Below are positions 17,918 through 25,292 of a stretch of 64,000 nt of DNA, piece after piece (position 1 is the stretch's first letter; the number at the start of each line of letters is the position of its first letter). The notes under the pieces are model-generated. The model ran no database searches and had not been told where the DNA came from. It saw nothing but the letters and a program-made list of their open reading frames with translations. The stretch comes from Adlercreutzia shanghongiae (GTDB taxonomy: Bacteria; Actinomycetota; Coriobacteriia; Coriobacteriales; Eggerthellaceae). The DNA lies in contig NZ_JAYMFI010000015.1 of assembly GCF_035830635.1 (NCBI RefSeq), positions 46,067 to 110,066 on the forward strand, written 5' to 3'. The translations under genes were made by a program, and so were the position numbers.

Positions 17918-18436
17918 GTGAGGTTGGGGGTCGTGCGGCGGCATCGAGGCGAATGCGGGCAATCGACGGTGGAGGCGGCGGTCGCATTGCCGGTGGTCTT
18001 TCTACTCGTGCTTCTGCTCGTGCAGCCGGGCATTGTGCTTTACGACCGCATGGTTATGGCGGGTGCCGCCGCCGAGGGCTGCCGTCTTCTGGCGACCGGC
18101 GATGGCGATGCGGCGGCGTGCGAAGACTACGTGCGCCGTCGCTTGGGCGCGGTGCCCCAGGCGGACCTTTTCCATGTGCACAGCACGGGCTGCACCTGGG
18201 AGGTGCTCTGCGAGGGAGGAGGCGCCTCCGATGTCTCGAGGGTGACCATACGCACCGAGGTGAGGCCCTTGCCCCTGCTGGACGGGGGAGCCGTGCTGCT
18301 CGGCTTGGTGAATGAACGAGGAAATTTGACCGTAGAGGTATCGGTATCTGCTCCGACGCGCGCCGAGTGGGCCCAGAGCTCGCTCGGCGGAGCGAGTCCT
18401 AACGGAAAGGCGGGTGAATGGCGTGATGATGCTTGA
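17918..18436 (+). CDS. TadE-like pseudopilin
   Basis: The 172-residue protein starts at GTG 17918 behind AGGGGTGAG (GTG 17909 is an alternative). A basic leader ends at ECGQSTVEAAVALPVVFLLV, a TadE-type prepilin motif (Gly-Gln, Glu at +5) followed by one helix. The remainder is an extracellular domain with five Cys residues (EGCR, CEDY, STGCTWEVLC), so disulfides are possible. TadE and TadF pseudopilins are processed by the same peptidase as Flp and are needed for pilus assembly. It overlaps the next gene by about 11 bp. Confidence 0.85.
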   Translation: MRLGVVRRHRGECGQSTVEAAVALPVVFLLVLLLVQPGIVLYDRMVMAGAAAEGCRLLATGDGDAAACEDYVRRRLGAVPQADLFHVHSTGCTWEVLCEGGGASDVSRVTIRTEVRPLPLLDGGAVLLGLVNERGNLTVEVSVSAPTRAEWAQSSLGGASPNGKAGEWRDDA

Positions 18437-20531
18437 ATCGGTGTTCAAGGACGAGAGGGGGTCCACCACGGCCGGTATGGCGGTAGCGCTCCTTGTCGCT
18501 CTGTCGCTTCTCTTCTCGTCGGCCCAGATCTACCGCGTCCATTCTGCTTGCGCCGAAGTGCAGGAAGTGGCTGATGCGGCGGCGCTCGCCGCAGAGAATC
18601 CGGTGGCCGAGTTCATGGTCGCTGTGCGGGTGGCCGATGCCGCCGTGCTCTCGTTAACGCTTCTGGGGGACGTCGCCTATGGCGCGGGGGTCGTCACGCT
18701 GTGCGTGCCGCCCGCGGCCGAGCTGGGTGCTCAGCTGATCTCGGCTGGGCAGAAGATTCTCCAGGCGCGAGATGCGTTTTCCGAGCGCGCCTGCGAGGGG
18801 CTGGAAGCATTGCAGAGGGCGCTGCCGTTCCTCGCCGCGGCCAATGCCGCCGCCGTGGCTGCCTCCAACGGCAGAAGCGCGGGTGAGTACGCTGCCCTCG
18901 CTCTGCTTCTTCCAGGCGAAGGCGCGCCCATTGGCACGGGTGCGAGCGCCGCCGAGGACGCGATGGAGGAGGCTGTGGAAAGCGGCAAGGACGAGCTTGC
19001 CGAGGCGGCTTCTCGAGCCGAGGAGGCTGCTCGCGCTGCCGAGGAGGCCAAGGCCCGGGGTTTCGCCCGCGACTGTGGCGATAATCCGTCCTACTGCCTC
19101 TACGAGCGGGCCGCGCACCTCGCGGGACTCGAGGGCGGAGACAATCCGCTGTATACCTCGGTGGACAGCTGGTCGTTCTCGGTGCCTTTGGAGCGAGCGC
19201 GCGCCTACTATCGGGAACGCTTGCTCGGCGAGCGTCCGGCGTCGGATTCTGCCAAGGACCAGGCGCGCTGCGTGCTGCGCAAGCAGTTCTACGCCCACGC
19301 CATCCGCGAGCTGCGGGAGGCCTATGTCCACGAGACCGCGGACAGCTTCTCGGCTTCGTTCCCCCGCTTTCCGCGCAACACCGAGCAGATGCGGGCGACG
19401 CGGTTGTACACCGAGCCCGCTTACCCGGTGACCATCGAGGACGAGCTGCCGGTGATGCACGCTTGGGACGGTTGCCCAGAGGCGGGACTGGTGGATTACT
19501 ACGGCTCGGTGCGGACGCTCGAGAGCGGCGTCTTCGAAACCTGCTCCGCTTGCGGCTTCACCGCTGAGGCGTTAGGGGCCGTGGCCTCGGCGTCTACCGC
19601 CATCGACAACGGCTTCGAGTATCACTACGATGCCATCGCCCAAGCGGCGGCCGACTATCAGAAGGCGTGGGCCGACAAAGCGCCCCTCAACCGTGCAGCG
19701 AAGCGAGGCGCCCAGGATTTGCTCGATAAGGTGCTGAAAGCGCTTGGAGAGGCGAAGAATTTTCGCATCACGGCCGATCCTCCTGGCGCTGCGGGCTGCA
19801 TCGTGCTGACCTTGGCGCTGGGGGAGGGCAATCCAGGTGCTTTCGAGAGCGCCTTTGCTCCGACGGGCGCCTTGGGGACGCGCGCCGCTGTTTCGGCGTC
19901 GACGCTTCTGCGCGATGAGGACGAAGACGCATCGGTTGTTGCCGACTTGCTCGACGGGCTCGCCGCCGAAGGCGCGTCTGTGGCCGGCGTGGGCGGGGTG
20001 GTGCTCGATGGCTGGGACGCTATGCTTGATGCCTACGGGCAAGGGGCCGAGGGGCTTGCGAGCGGACTGGAGTCTCTGTTGGCGGGAGTACCCCTCGTTG
20101 GACCGACGGGCTTGGGCGATTGGGCGGCGGATACGTTTCGCGCGGGCCTCGAGACGGTGGGCCTCGATCCCGCCGATACCGCCCCGCTCAAGCCTGTGCT
20201 TGCGAGCACCGAGGCTGTTGCCCGGGCTGGCGGCGGCGAGTATGCGTCGCGCTATCTCGCGTTGCGCAGTCAGGCTTTGGCCGACCCCACGTCTTCGGGC
20301 GATGTCTTGGGGCTGCTCGCCGATCGCGTGAGCGACGAGGCCTATCGTCGGCTTTCCGAGGCCGAGGTGACCATTGCCGTCATAGACATCCCTCTAACGG
20401 GAACCTCGATTCCCCTGACGATAACGCTGCCGCCGGCGGTAGCCGAGGGGGCGGCGGGGTTGGTGGATCGGGCTTTCGACGCCCTTCGCGCGGCTACGGG
20501 CGAGTCACAGTCGCTGCAAAGGTGGGAATAG
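18426..20531 (+). CDS. Large TadE/TadG-like pilus-associated surface protein
   Basis: About 700 residues. After a short leader comes DERGSTTAGMAVALLVALSLL, a TadE/G-like N-terminal helix, and then RVHSACAEVQEVADAAALAAE, which resembles the 'Flp pilus-assembly TadG-like' segment placed just outside the membrane. The rest is extracellular. It contains an Ala/Glu-rich probable coiled coil (about 170-225, SRAEEAARAAEEAKARG), several Cys pairs (DCGDNPSYC, ETCSACGF) and a hydrophobic Gly/Ala-rich C-terminal third. ATG 18426 is chosen behind GGGTGA; GTG 18414 or 18423 is possible. TadG-like proteins are thought to anchor or tip the pilus. Confidence 0.75.
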   Translation: MMLESVFKDERGSTTAGMAVALLVALSLLFSSAQIYRVHSACAEVQEVADAAALAAENPVAEFMVAVRVADAAVLSLTLLGDVAYGAGVVTLCVPPAAELGAQLISAGQKILQARDAFSERACEGLEALQRALPFLAAANAAAVAASNGRSAGEYAALALLLPGEGAPIGTGASAAEDAMEEAVESGKDELAEAASRAEEAARAAEEAKARGFARDCGDNPSYCLYERAAHLAGLEGGDNPLYTSVDSWSFSVPLERARAYYRERLLGERPASDSAKDQARCVLRKQFYAHAIRELREAYVHETADSFSASFPRFPRNTEQMRATRLYTEPAYPVTIEDELPVMHAWDGCPEAGLVDYYGSVRTLESGVFETCSACGFTAEALGAVASASTAIDNGFEYHYDAIAQAAADYQKAWADKAPLNRAAKRGAQDLLDKVLKALGEAKNFRITADPPGAAGCIVLTLALGEGNPGAFESAFAPTGALGTRAAVSASTLLRDEDEDASVVADLLDGLAAEGASVAGVGGVVLDGWDAMLDAYGQGAEGLASGLESLLAGVPLVGPTGLGDWAADTFRAGLETVGLDPADTAPLKPVLASTEAVARAGGGEYASRYLALRSQALADPTSSGDVLGLLADRVSDEAYRRLSEAEVTIAVIDIPLTGTSIPLTITLPPAVAEGAAGLVDRAFDALRAATGESQSLQRWE

Positions 20532-20533
20532 CC

Positions 20534-20986
20534 ATGGCCTGGGCGAGAAAGCTTCGTGAGAGGCGGGGACAGGCGACCGTCGAACTCGCCGTGGTGCTGC
20601 CCGTTGCCATCATCGTGGCGGTGATCGTTGTGAACGCGCTCTCGTTTTTCGGGACGTGTGCCTCGTTCGACCGGGTGGCCCGCCAGACAGTCTGCGCCTA
20701 TGCCGCGGCTCCGGCGGTTGCGGGCGATACGGCGGGACCAGCGGATGTCGCCTGTGCGGTAGAGGCGGAGCTGCAAAGGTCCTTCGAGACGAGCAATGTT
20801 GATGTGAGCGTGACGGTTCGAGGCACCTCGCTGGGGTTTCAGCGCTATACCGCCCGCATCGAGTATGCCCCGACGTTGTTCGGCTTGGGCTTGCGCGACG
20901 AGGTGTTCGGCGTGATGCTGCCTCGCCTGTCCCACGAGGCGCATATGACGGTGGACGCCTATCGACCGGGGGTGCTGTTCTTATGA
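20534..20986 (+). CDS. TadE-like pseudopilin
   Basis: The 150-residue protein begins MAWARKLRERRGQATVELAV: a basic leader, the processing Gly and Gln, Glu at +5, then one helix (VVLPVAIIVAVIVVNAL). The small outer domain has three Cys (GTCASF, TVCAYA, VACAVE). CAAAGGTGGGAA gives the ribosome site only 2 bp after the stop of the preceding gene, and the next gene overlaps by 4 bp. Two TadE-like genes flanking a TadG-like gene is common in actinobacterial tad loci. Confidence 0.85.
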   Translation: MAWARKLRERRGQATVELAVVLPVAIIVAVIVVNALSFFGTCASFDRVARQTVCAYAAAPAVAGDTAGPADVACAVEAELQRSFETSNVDVSVTVRGTSLGFQRYTARIEYAPTLFGLGLRDEVFGVMLPRLSHEAHMTVDAYRPGVLFL

Positions 20987-21432
20987 CCCTGGAAGATACG
21001 GTGGACCGCCATCGGCTGGGACGCGCTTGCCTGCTGGTCGTGGTGCCGCTTTTGGCGATTGCGCTGTGGGGCCCGATTGCCGAGCCTGAGGGCGGCGAAG
21101 AGCCGCTGTCCGCCGAGGCGTGTCTTCGCCAAGAGGGAGAGGCGCCTGCCTGGTTTGTCGAAGAAGTGCTGGATGTGGGCGGGACGCAGGAGCTGAGGGC
21201 CAATGGGGACTGGTCGGTCGTCTCCTTTGTTGCCGAGGGAGAGCGCTGCGCGGTTGCCTCGACGCTTGCGGCCGATATGGAATCGCGAGGTTGGATGTTG
21301 ATGGAGAGCGGCCAGGAAGGCGTGCTCACAGGAGTAAAGGAAGGGGGCCGGTGCCCATGGATGGCCTTAAGCTGCACCGAGGTGGGCGAAATGGTGTGCG
21401 TAGTAGTGCAAGTGCCCGCACCTGCATCGTAG
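20983..21432 (+). CDS. Small membrane-anchored protein of the tad operon, unknown function
   Basis: A 149-residue protein with one N-terminal helix (about 14-30, ACLLVVVPLLAIALWGP) followed by an external domain with four Cys (ACLRQ, ERCAVA, GRCPWM, LSCTEV), which could form two disulfides. I do not recognise the family. The 4-bp overlap with the TadE-like gene and the overlap with the following gene place it in the pilus operon, so a role in pilus assembly or periplasmic folding is likely but inferred. Confidence 0.75.
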   Translation: MTLEDTVDRHRLGRACLLVVVPLLAIALWGPIAEPEGGEEPLSAEACLRQEGEAPAWFVEEVLDVGGTQELRANGDWSVVSFVAEGERCAVASTLAADMESRGWMLMESGQEGVLTGVKEGGRCPWMALSCTEVGEMVCVVVQVPAPAS

Positions 21433-21791
21433 AGGATGGGGCGAGCGCGCCTTTCGGAGGCGTGTGGGTGGTGGCCGACCGGCCGCTTGCGCGATTGCGC
21501 GGTTTGGCGGGGCGGGCGCCCGATAAGACGGTCATGGCCTTTCCCCGCTGCCGCGATGTGCACACGATGACGATGCGCTACCCGCTGGATGTGGCCTTTC
21601 TCGACCGCGCGGGCATTGTTGTGGAGGTGCGTCGCTTCGTGCTGCCCGGTATGCGCCTGAGCAACCGACGGGCTTCGGGGGTCGTCGAGCGCTTCTATCA
21701 GCCGGGACCATGGTTCGTCCGCGGCGACAGGTGCCGCATGGAAGGTTCAAGCGCAAAAAGGCCGATTCGGCGGAAAAGGAGAAGAGCATGA
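21357..21791 (+). CDS. DUF192-family protein
   Basis: A 144-residue protein whose core shows the DUF192 pattern: VWVVADRPLARLRGLAGR, then VMAFPRCRDVHTMTMRYPLDVAFLDRAG (split here by reading), and finally VLPGMRLSNRRASGVVER. DUF192 proteins are small beta-rich proteins of unknown function. This one lacks a signal peptide and ends in a basic tail (KRPIRRKRRRA). The start at ATG 21357 (or GTG 21351, behind AGGAAGGGGG) lies inside the previous gene, and the stop overlaps the next start. DUF192 genes recur in actinobacterial tad clusters as far as I recall; this is not checked. Confidence 0.8.
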   Translation: MDGLKLHRGGRNGVRSSASARTCIVEDGASAPFGGVWVVADRPLARLRGLAGRAPDKTVMAFPRCRDVHTMTMRYPLDVAFLDRAGIVVEVRRFVLPGMRLSNRRASGVVERFYQPGPWFVRGDRCRMEGSSAKRPIRRKRRRA

Positions 21792-22261
21792 AAGTTTGTC
21801 CCGTTTGCGAAAGTGCGCTGTTCGATGACATGGAGACCTGTTTCGGGTGCCTGTACCGTTTTGGAAGCGATCCGGCTCTTGAGGCGGCCCGTGCATCGAC
21901 GGCGGTGCTGTGGCCGCACACGCGCGAAGCCGGCGCTTCGTGCTCTCCCGTATGCTGTCCGGAGACGCCGTCAGCAAGCGGCGGCGCGGGCGGAGGCGAT
22001 GCGGGTGGCGGGGGTCGCTTCGGCGGTGCGGACGGTACGGGCGGCGCCCATAGCGCTGGTGACGGTGGGAGAGATGATGGGGGCGACGACGGAGGCGGAG
22101 GAGATGACGGGCGCGATACGCGGGAGATGGTTGTGCCGGGATGGCGCTTGCGCGTTCGCGCCGAAGGCCCGCTGGGCCAGGCCGGCGCGCTGACTATAGA
22201 AATAGAGCCGGCCCCCGGAGGAGCTGGCTCCCATGAGCGTCAAGGGGAGCTGCGTGCTTAA
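21788..22261 (+). CDS. Zinc-ribbon / Gly-Asp-rich protein ending the tad operon
   Basis: A 157-residue protein. The N-terminus has two CxxC knuckles spaced like a zinc ribbon (VCPVCESALFDDMETCFGC). The middle (about 65-115) is a Gly/Asp-rich low-complexity linker with runs such as GGDAGGGGRFGG. The C-terminal ~40 residues (VVPGWRLRVRAEGPLGQ, LTIEIEP) could be a small beta domain, perhaps the remains of an FHA-like fold; that is a guess. It overlaps the DUF192 gene by 4 bp and meets the convergent ModE-like gene within 4 bp. Function unknown. Confidence 0.7.
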   Translation: MKVCPVCESALFDDMETCFGCLYRFGSDPALEAARASTAVLWPHTREAGASCSPVCCPETPSASGGAGGGDAGGGGRFGGADGTGGAHSAGDGGRDDGGDDGGGGDDGRDTREMVVPGWRLRVRAEGPLGQAGALTIEIEPAPGGAGSHERQGELRA

Positions 22262-22602
22262 CGGGTCATTTCGGCGAAGAGGCGCTCGGCCTCTGTGGCG
22301 AGATGCTTCTCGATGGCCAGATAGGCGTCGAGAAGGCGATTGCCGTCCTCGGTGAGCGTGGAGCCGTGCGCGCCATCGCGCAGCAGAAGCTGGACCCCAA
22401 GGGTCTCTTCGGTGTCCTTGATGATGCGCCAGGCCTTGCTGTAGGCCATGCGCATGGCCTTTGCCGCAGCGTTGAGCGAGCCGTTCTCGCGAACGCCGAG
22501 GCACAGCTTTGCGATGCCCGGACCGAAAGCGGATTTCTCCTCTGCCGAGGCGTTCTCCACGGTAAGGCGGACGGTGACGGAGAGTTTCTGCAGCTGGCCC
22601 AT
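22258..22602 (-). CDS. ModE-type winged-helix regulator (DNA-binding domain only)
   Basis: A 114-residue protein. It carries the LysR/ModE-like helix-turn-helix: GPGIAKLCLGVRENGSLNAA, AKAMRMAYSKAWRIIKDTEE and the wing region GVQLLLRDGAHGSTLTEDG. The length equals the N-terminal domain of ModE without the molybdate-binding TOBE repeats, so it does not bind molybdate in the usual way. Such stand-alone domains regulate molybdenum-related or neighbouring genes; the target here is unknown. Its stop overlaps the tad operon stop. Confidence 0.85.
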   Translation of the reverse strand: MGQLQKLSVTVRLTVENASAEEKSAFGPGIAKLCLGVRENGSLNAAAKAMRMAYSKAWRIIKDTEETLGVQLLLRDGAHGSTLTEDGNRLLDAYLAIEKHLATEAERLFAEMTR

Positions 22603-22629
22603 GGTGGCATCGGTTCCGTTCTGGGAGGC

Positions 22630-24204
22630 CTAGCGGGAAAGGAACGCCTCGGTGGCGCTCTCGATGGCCTCGACGTCGTTGTCGATTACTTCGGTAAATC
22701 GTACCTGCATCTCGTCCAGGTTGGCAAGTCCGGCGGGAATATGGCGCTTTCCCGTTTCCTCGGCGATGCGGCGGTTGAGCTCGCAACCGGTGAGCGACGC
22801 CACCTCGGCGGGAAGGGCCTCGTGGGGCTCGATGCCGTGCAGGGCGCGGTAGACGTTGTCGCCGAATTTGGCCCAATGGGCCGTGGAGGCGACGAGTACG
22901 GGGTTCTCGCCGCGTAGGTTCTGCGCAGCGGCGAAGGCCACGGCGGTGTGCGGGTCCAGCAGGTAGTCGTACTCGTCCAGCACCGTGCGGATGGTGGCCA
23001 GGCATGTGACGTTGTCCACCGAATCGGCGCTGAAGTTCTCGCGTACGCGACAGAACGTCTCTTCGTCGACGCGGAAGCAGCGCCTCTCGTTGAGATCGAC
23101 CATCCACTGGCGGATAGCCTCGGCGTTGCGGCCCGTCAGCTCGAACAGCTGACGCTCGAGGTTCGAAGAGACGAGGATGTCCATGGAAGGGGAGGAGGTG
23201 AGAATAAACTCCCGGTCGGAGATGTCGTAGGTGCCGGTGTTGATGAAGTCGGTGAGAACGCGGTTGTCGTTGCTCGCGCACAGCAGCATGTCGATGGGCA
23301 CGCCGACCTGCTTGGCGTACCAGGCGGCGAGGATGTTGCCGAAGTTGCCCGTGGGCACGCAGACGTCAATCTCGCGGCCGGCCTCGATCTTGCCCGTGGC
23401 CACGAGCTCCGCATAGCTGGAGATGTAGTAGACGACCTGGGGAAGCAGGCGTCCCCAGTTGATGGAGTTCGCGCTGGACAGAGCGATGGCGTGTTCGCCG
23501 AGCAGCTTTTCGGCGAAGGTCTCGTCGGCAAACGTGCGCTTGACGCCGGTCTGGCAATCGTCGAAGTTGCCGCGCACGGCCCACACCTGCACGTTATCGC
23601 CGGTCGTGGTGACCATCTGCTTGCGCTGGATGTCGCTCACGCCGCCGTCGGGGAACAGCACGCCGATGGAGACGCCGTCGACGCCCTTGAATCCCTCGAG
23701 GGCCGCCTTGCCGGTGTCGCCGGATGTGGCTACAAGAATCATGAACTCGTGGTCGAGCTCGCCCTTCTTACGCAGCTGGGCGGCGCTGGCGGAGAAGAAA
23801 TGGGGCAGGCACTGCAGGGCCATGTCCTTGAAGGCGCTCGTCGGCCCGTGCCACAGCTCCAGGATGTGGGTGTTCTCGTCCAGCGAGGTGATGGGGCAGA
23901 TGGCCGCATCATCGAAGTTGTCGCCGTAGGCGCGCCCCATGAGCTCGTCGATGACCTCGTCGGGCAAATCGATGTTGAAGGCCTTGTACACGGCGGCCGC
24001 GCGTTCGGCATAGGGAAGCTTCGCGAGGGCGACGATGTCCTCGAGCGAGAGGGAGGGGAGCTCTTGAGGAACGTACAGGCCGCCGCCTGCGGCCAGTCCG
24101 TCCACCACGGCCTCGGTGAAGGGGATCGGCTCGCCAGTGGCTCCGCGGGTATCGATATAGAGGTTCTGGCCGAACGCTTCGGCCCGGTCGGTGCGCTGTG
24201 CCAT
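22630..24204 (-). CDS. thrC: Threonine synthase
   Basis: The 524-residue PLP enzyme converts O-phosphohomoserine to threonine. Start ATG 24204 (MAQRTDRAEAF) is preferred because AAGGAG lies 5 nt upstream, although the frame is open 19 codons further. The PLP lysine is in GPTSAFKDMALQ, the phosphate-binding loop is ATSGDTGKAALEGF, and SSANSINWGRLLPQ and VCVPTGNFGNILAAW are thrC landmarks. This is the longer, E. coli/yeast-like class II type. It lies alone, 28 bp downstream of the ModE-like gene start; threonine biosynthesis partners are not in the window. Confidence 0.96.
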   Translation of the reverse strand: MAQRTDRAEAFGQNLYIDTRGATGEPIPFTEAVVDGLAAGGGLYVPQELPSLSLEDIVALAKLPYAERAAAVYKAFNIDLPDEVIDELMGRAYGDNFDDAAICPITSLDENTHILELWHGPTSAFKDMALQCLPHFFSASAAQLRKKGELDHEFMILVATSGDTGKAALEGFKGVDGVSIGVLFPDGGVSDIQRKQMVTTTGDNVQVWAVRGNFDDCQTGVKRTFADETFAEKLLGEHAIALSSANSINWGRLLPQVVYYISSYAELVATGKIEAGREIDVCVPTGNFGNILAAWYAKQVGVPIDMLLCASNDNRVLTDFINTGTYDISDREFILTSSPSMDILVSSNLERQLFELTGRNAEAIRQWMVDLNERRCFRVDEETFCRVRENFSADSVDNVTCLATIRTVLDEYDYLLDPHTAVAFAAAQNLRGENPVLVASTAHWAKFGDNVYRALHGIEPHEALPAEVASLTGCELNRRIAEETGKRHIPAGLANLDEMQVRFTEVIDNDVEAIESATEAFLSR

Positions 24205-24412
24205 GGGTCTCCTTCTCTGAAAGACGTTATCGGGCCAAGAATACCACGGCGGCTGCCGCACTCGTTCCGTAGTTGAGGCGAACGACGGGCAATGGGGGAG
24301 GAAAGAGCCCCGCGGTCTTCCGCTCCCGCCTTGCGCAAAAGGGTGTGCCTGCCCCGCCTCGTTCCCGCCAGCGAAGCCCCGGTGGCGCAGCCGTTCGCAA
24401 GAAAGTATGAAA

Positions 24413-24482
24413 AAGTTAACTTCTACGGGTTTACATAAGCTAACTTTGTCTTACAATACATTGTTGCATGCATCTAACTTTG
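24413..24482 (+). promoter_or_regulatory. feo promoter with candidate metal-repressor boxes
   Basis: TTTACA (24430-24435), a 16-nt spacer and TACAAT (24452-24457) form a promoter. The motif TAACTT occurs three times: within the palindrome AAGTTAACTT (24413-24422), within AAGCTAACTTTG in the spacer (24437-24448) and within ATCTAACTTTG just before the start (24472-24482). A related dyad lies before feoB. Sites of this kind fit a DtxR/IdeR/MntR-type repressor such as the one encoded at 28033. Confidence 0.6.
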
Positions 24483-24494
24483 ATGGGAGTCGCA

Positions 24495-24776
24495 ATGAGC
24501 CAAGCAATGGTTGTAGGAGGCGCCCGCTGCCACGCCGACAGCGTCGGAGCCACGTGCCAGCCGATGCCGCTCGCGTTTCTGCGGAGCGGCGACGCGGCGA
24601 AAGTCGTCCGCGTGCGCGGGAAGGGCGAGGTGCATCATCATCTCGAGAATCTGGGGTTCGTCGAGGGTGCGCCCGTGTCTGTCCTTTCCGAGCAGGCGGG
24701 GAACATTATCGTGCAGATCAAGGGGGCGAGCGTGGCCCTCGATCGCAGCGTGGCATCGAAGATCATCGTCGCCTAA
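24495..24776 (+). CDS. feoA: FeoA-domain protein
   Basis: A 93-residue small cytoplasmic protein with an SH3-like FeoA fold: GDAAKVVRVRGKGEVHHHLENLG, FVEGAPVSVLSEQ, then NIIVQIKGASVALDRSVASKI. The N-terminal ~28 residues are an extra stretch with two Cys. ATG 24495 behind GGGAGT is preferred over the ATG nine codons upstream, which would lack a ribosome site. FeoA binds FeoB and supports Fe2+ uptake. It is the first of two feoA genes; the second differs considerably in sequence. Confidence 0.9.
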   Translation: MSQAMVVGGARCHADSVGATCQPMPLAFLRSGDAAKVVRVRGKGEVHHHLENLGFVEGAPVSVLSEQAGNIIVQIKGASVALDRSVASKIIVA

Positions 24777-24800
24777 GGCAACCTGCTTGACGAGGCGAGA

Positions 24801-24836
24801 GCGGCCACCCGCCGCCCGAAGGCGGCGGGTGGCCGC
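24801..24836 (+). other. Strong intercistronic hairpin between the two feoA genes
   Basis: Arms 24801-24816 and 24821-24836 are perfect 16-bp complements with a CGAA tetraloop. No T run follows, so it is more likely an RNA stability or processing element than a terminator. It could set different levels for the upstream and downstream feo genes. Confidence 0.7.
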
Positions 24837-24881
24837 GTCTCCCGTCGCGTCCGTTTCAGAGGAACACAGAAAGGAAGGACT

Positions 24882-25112
24882 ATGGCCGAGGACAAGACCC
24901 TGCGCGATGTGGCCGTGGGCCAGTCGGCTACCGTGCGCCGCCTGGTAGGCGAGGGCGCTGTGAAGCGCCGCATCATGGACATGGGCATCACGAAGGGCAC
25001 CGAGGTGTTCGTGCGCAAGGTGGCCCCCTTGGGCGATCCCATCGAGGTGACCGTTCGCGGGTTTGAGCTCTCGCTTCGCAAGGACGAAGCGGAGAACGTG
25101 CTCGTCTCCTAA
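24882..25112 (+). CDS. feoA: FeoA-domain protein (second copy)
   Basis: A 76-residue protein of classic FeoA length: LRDVAVGQSATVRRLVGEG, VKRRIMDMGITKGTEVFV, then DPIEVTVRGFELSLRKDEA. AAAGGAAGGACT precedes ATG. The paired FeoA proteins may form a heteromer or bind different parts of FeoB. Between it and feoB (25113-25292) lie a small GC hairpin and a dyad AGTTAGT-CAAA-ACTAACT, possibly a second regulated promoter. Confidence 0.93.
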   Translation: MAEDKTLRDVAVGQSATVRRLVGEGAVKRRIMDMGITKGTEVFVRKVAPLGDPIEVTVRGFELSLRKDEAENVLVS

Positions 25113-25190
25113 AGCGAGCACGCTTCAAGGGGACCCGCCGCCGGCAGGCGGATGGTCCTGTGCGCCGCGGGCGCATTTTTTCTCCCTTAC

Positions 25191-25208
25191 AGTTAGTCAA
25201 AACTAACT
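25191..25208 (+). promoter_or_regulatory. Candidate metal-repressor box before feoB
   Basis: AGTTAGT (25191-25197) and ACTAACT (25202-25208) are perfect arms with a 4-nt spacer. The 18-bp size and the TTAG/CTAA core resemble DtxR-family operators and the TAACTT motifs before feoA. Confidence 0.55.
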
Positions 25209-25292
25209 TTAAAGCAGAACGAAGGGCGCTTGGGAGAGCGCATGAGAGCCGCCTTCGGGAAAGGCGGCGTTTTGGAGAAGGAAAGGCTGATC

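Noticed and set aside
25230..25292. Upstream start for feoB
   Set aside because: An in-frame ATG exists at 25230, but the G1 loop and the ribosome site fit ATG 25293, as in FeoB proteins generally.
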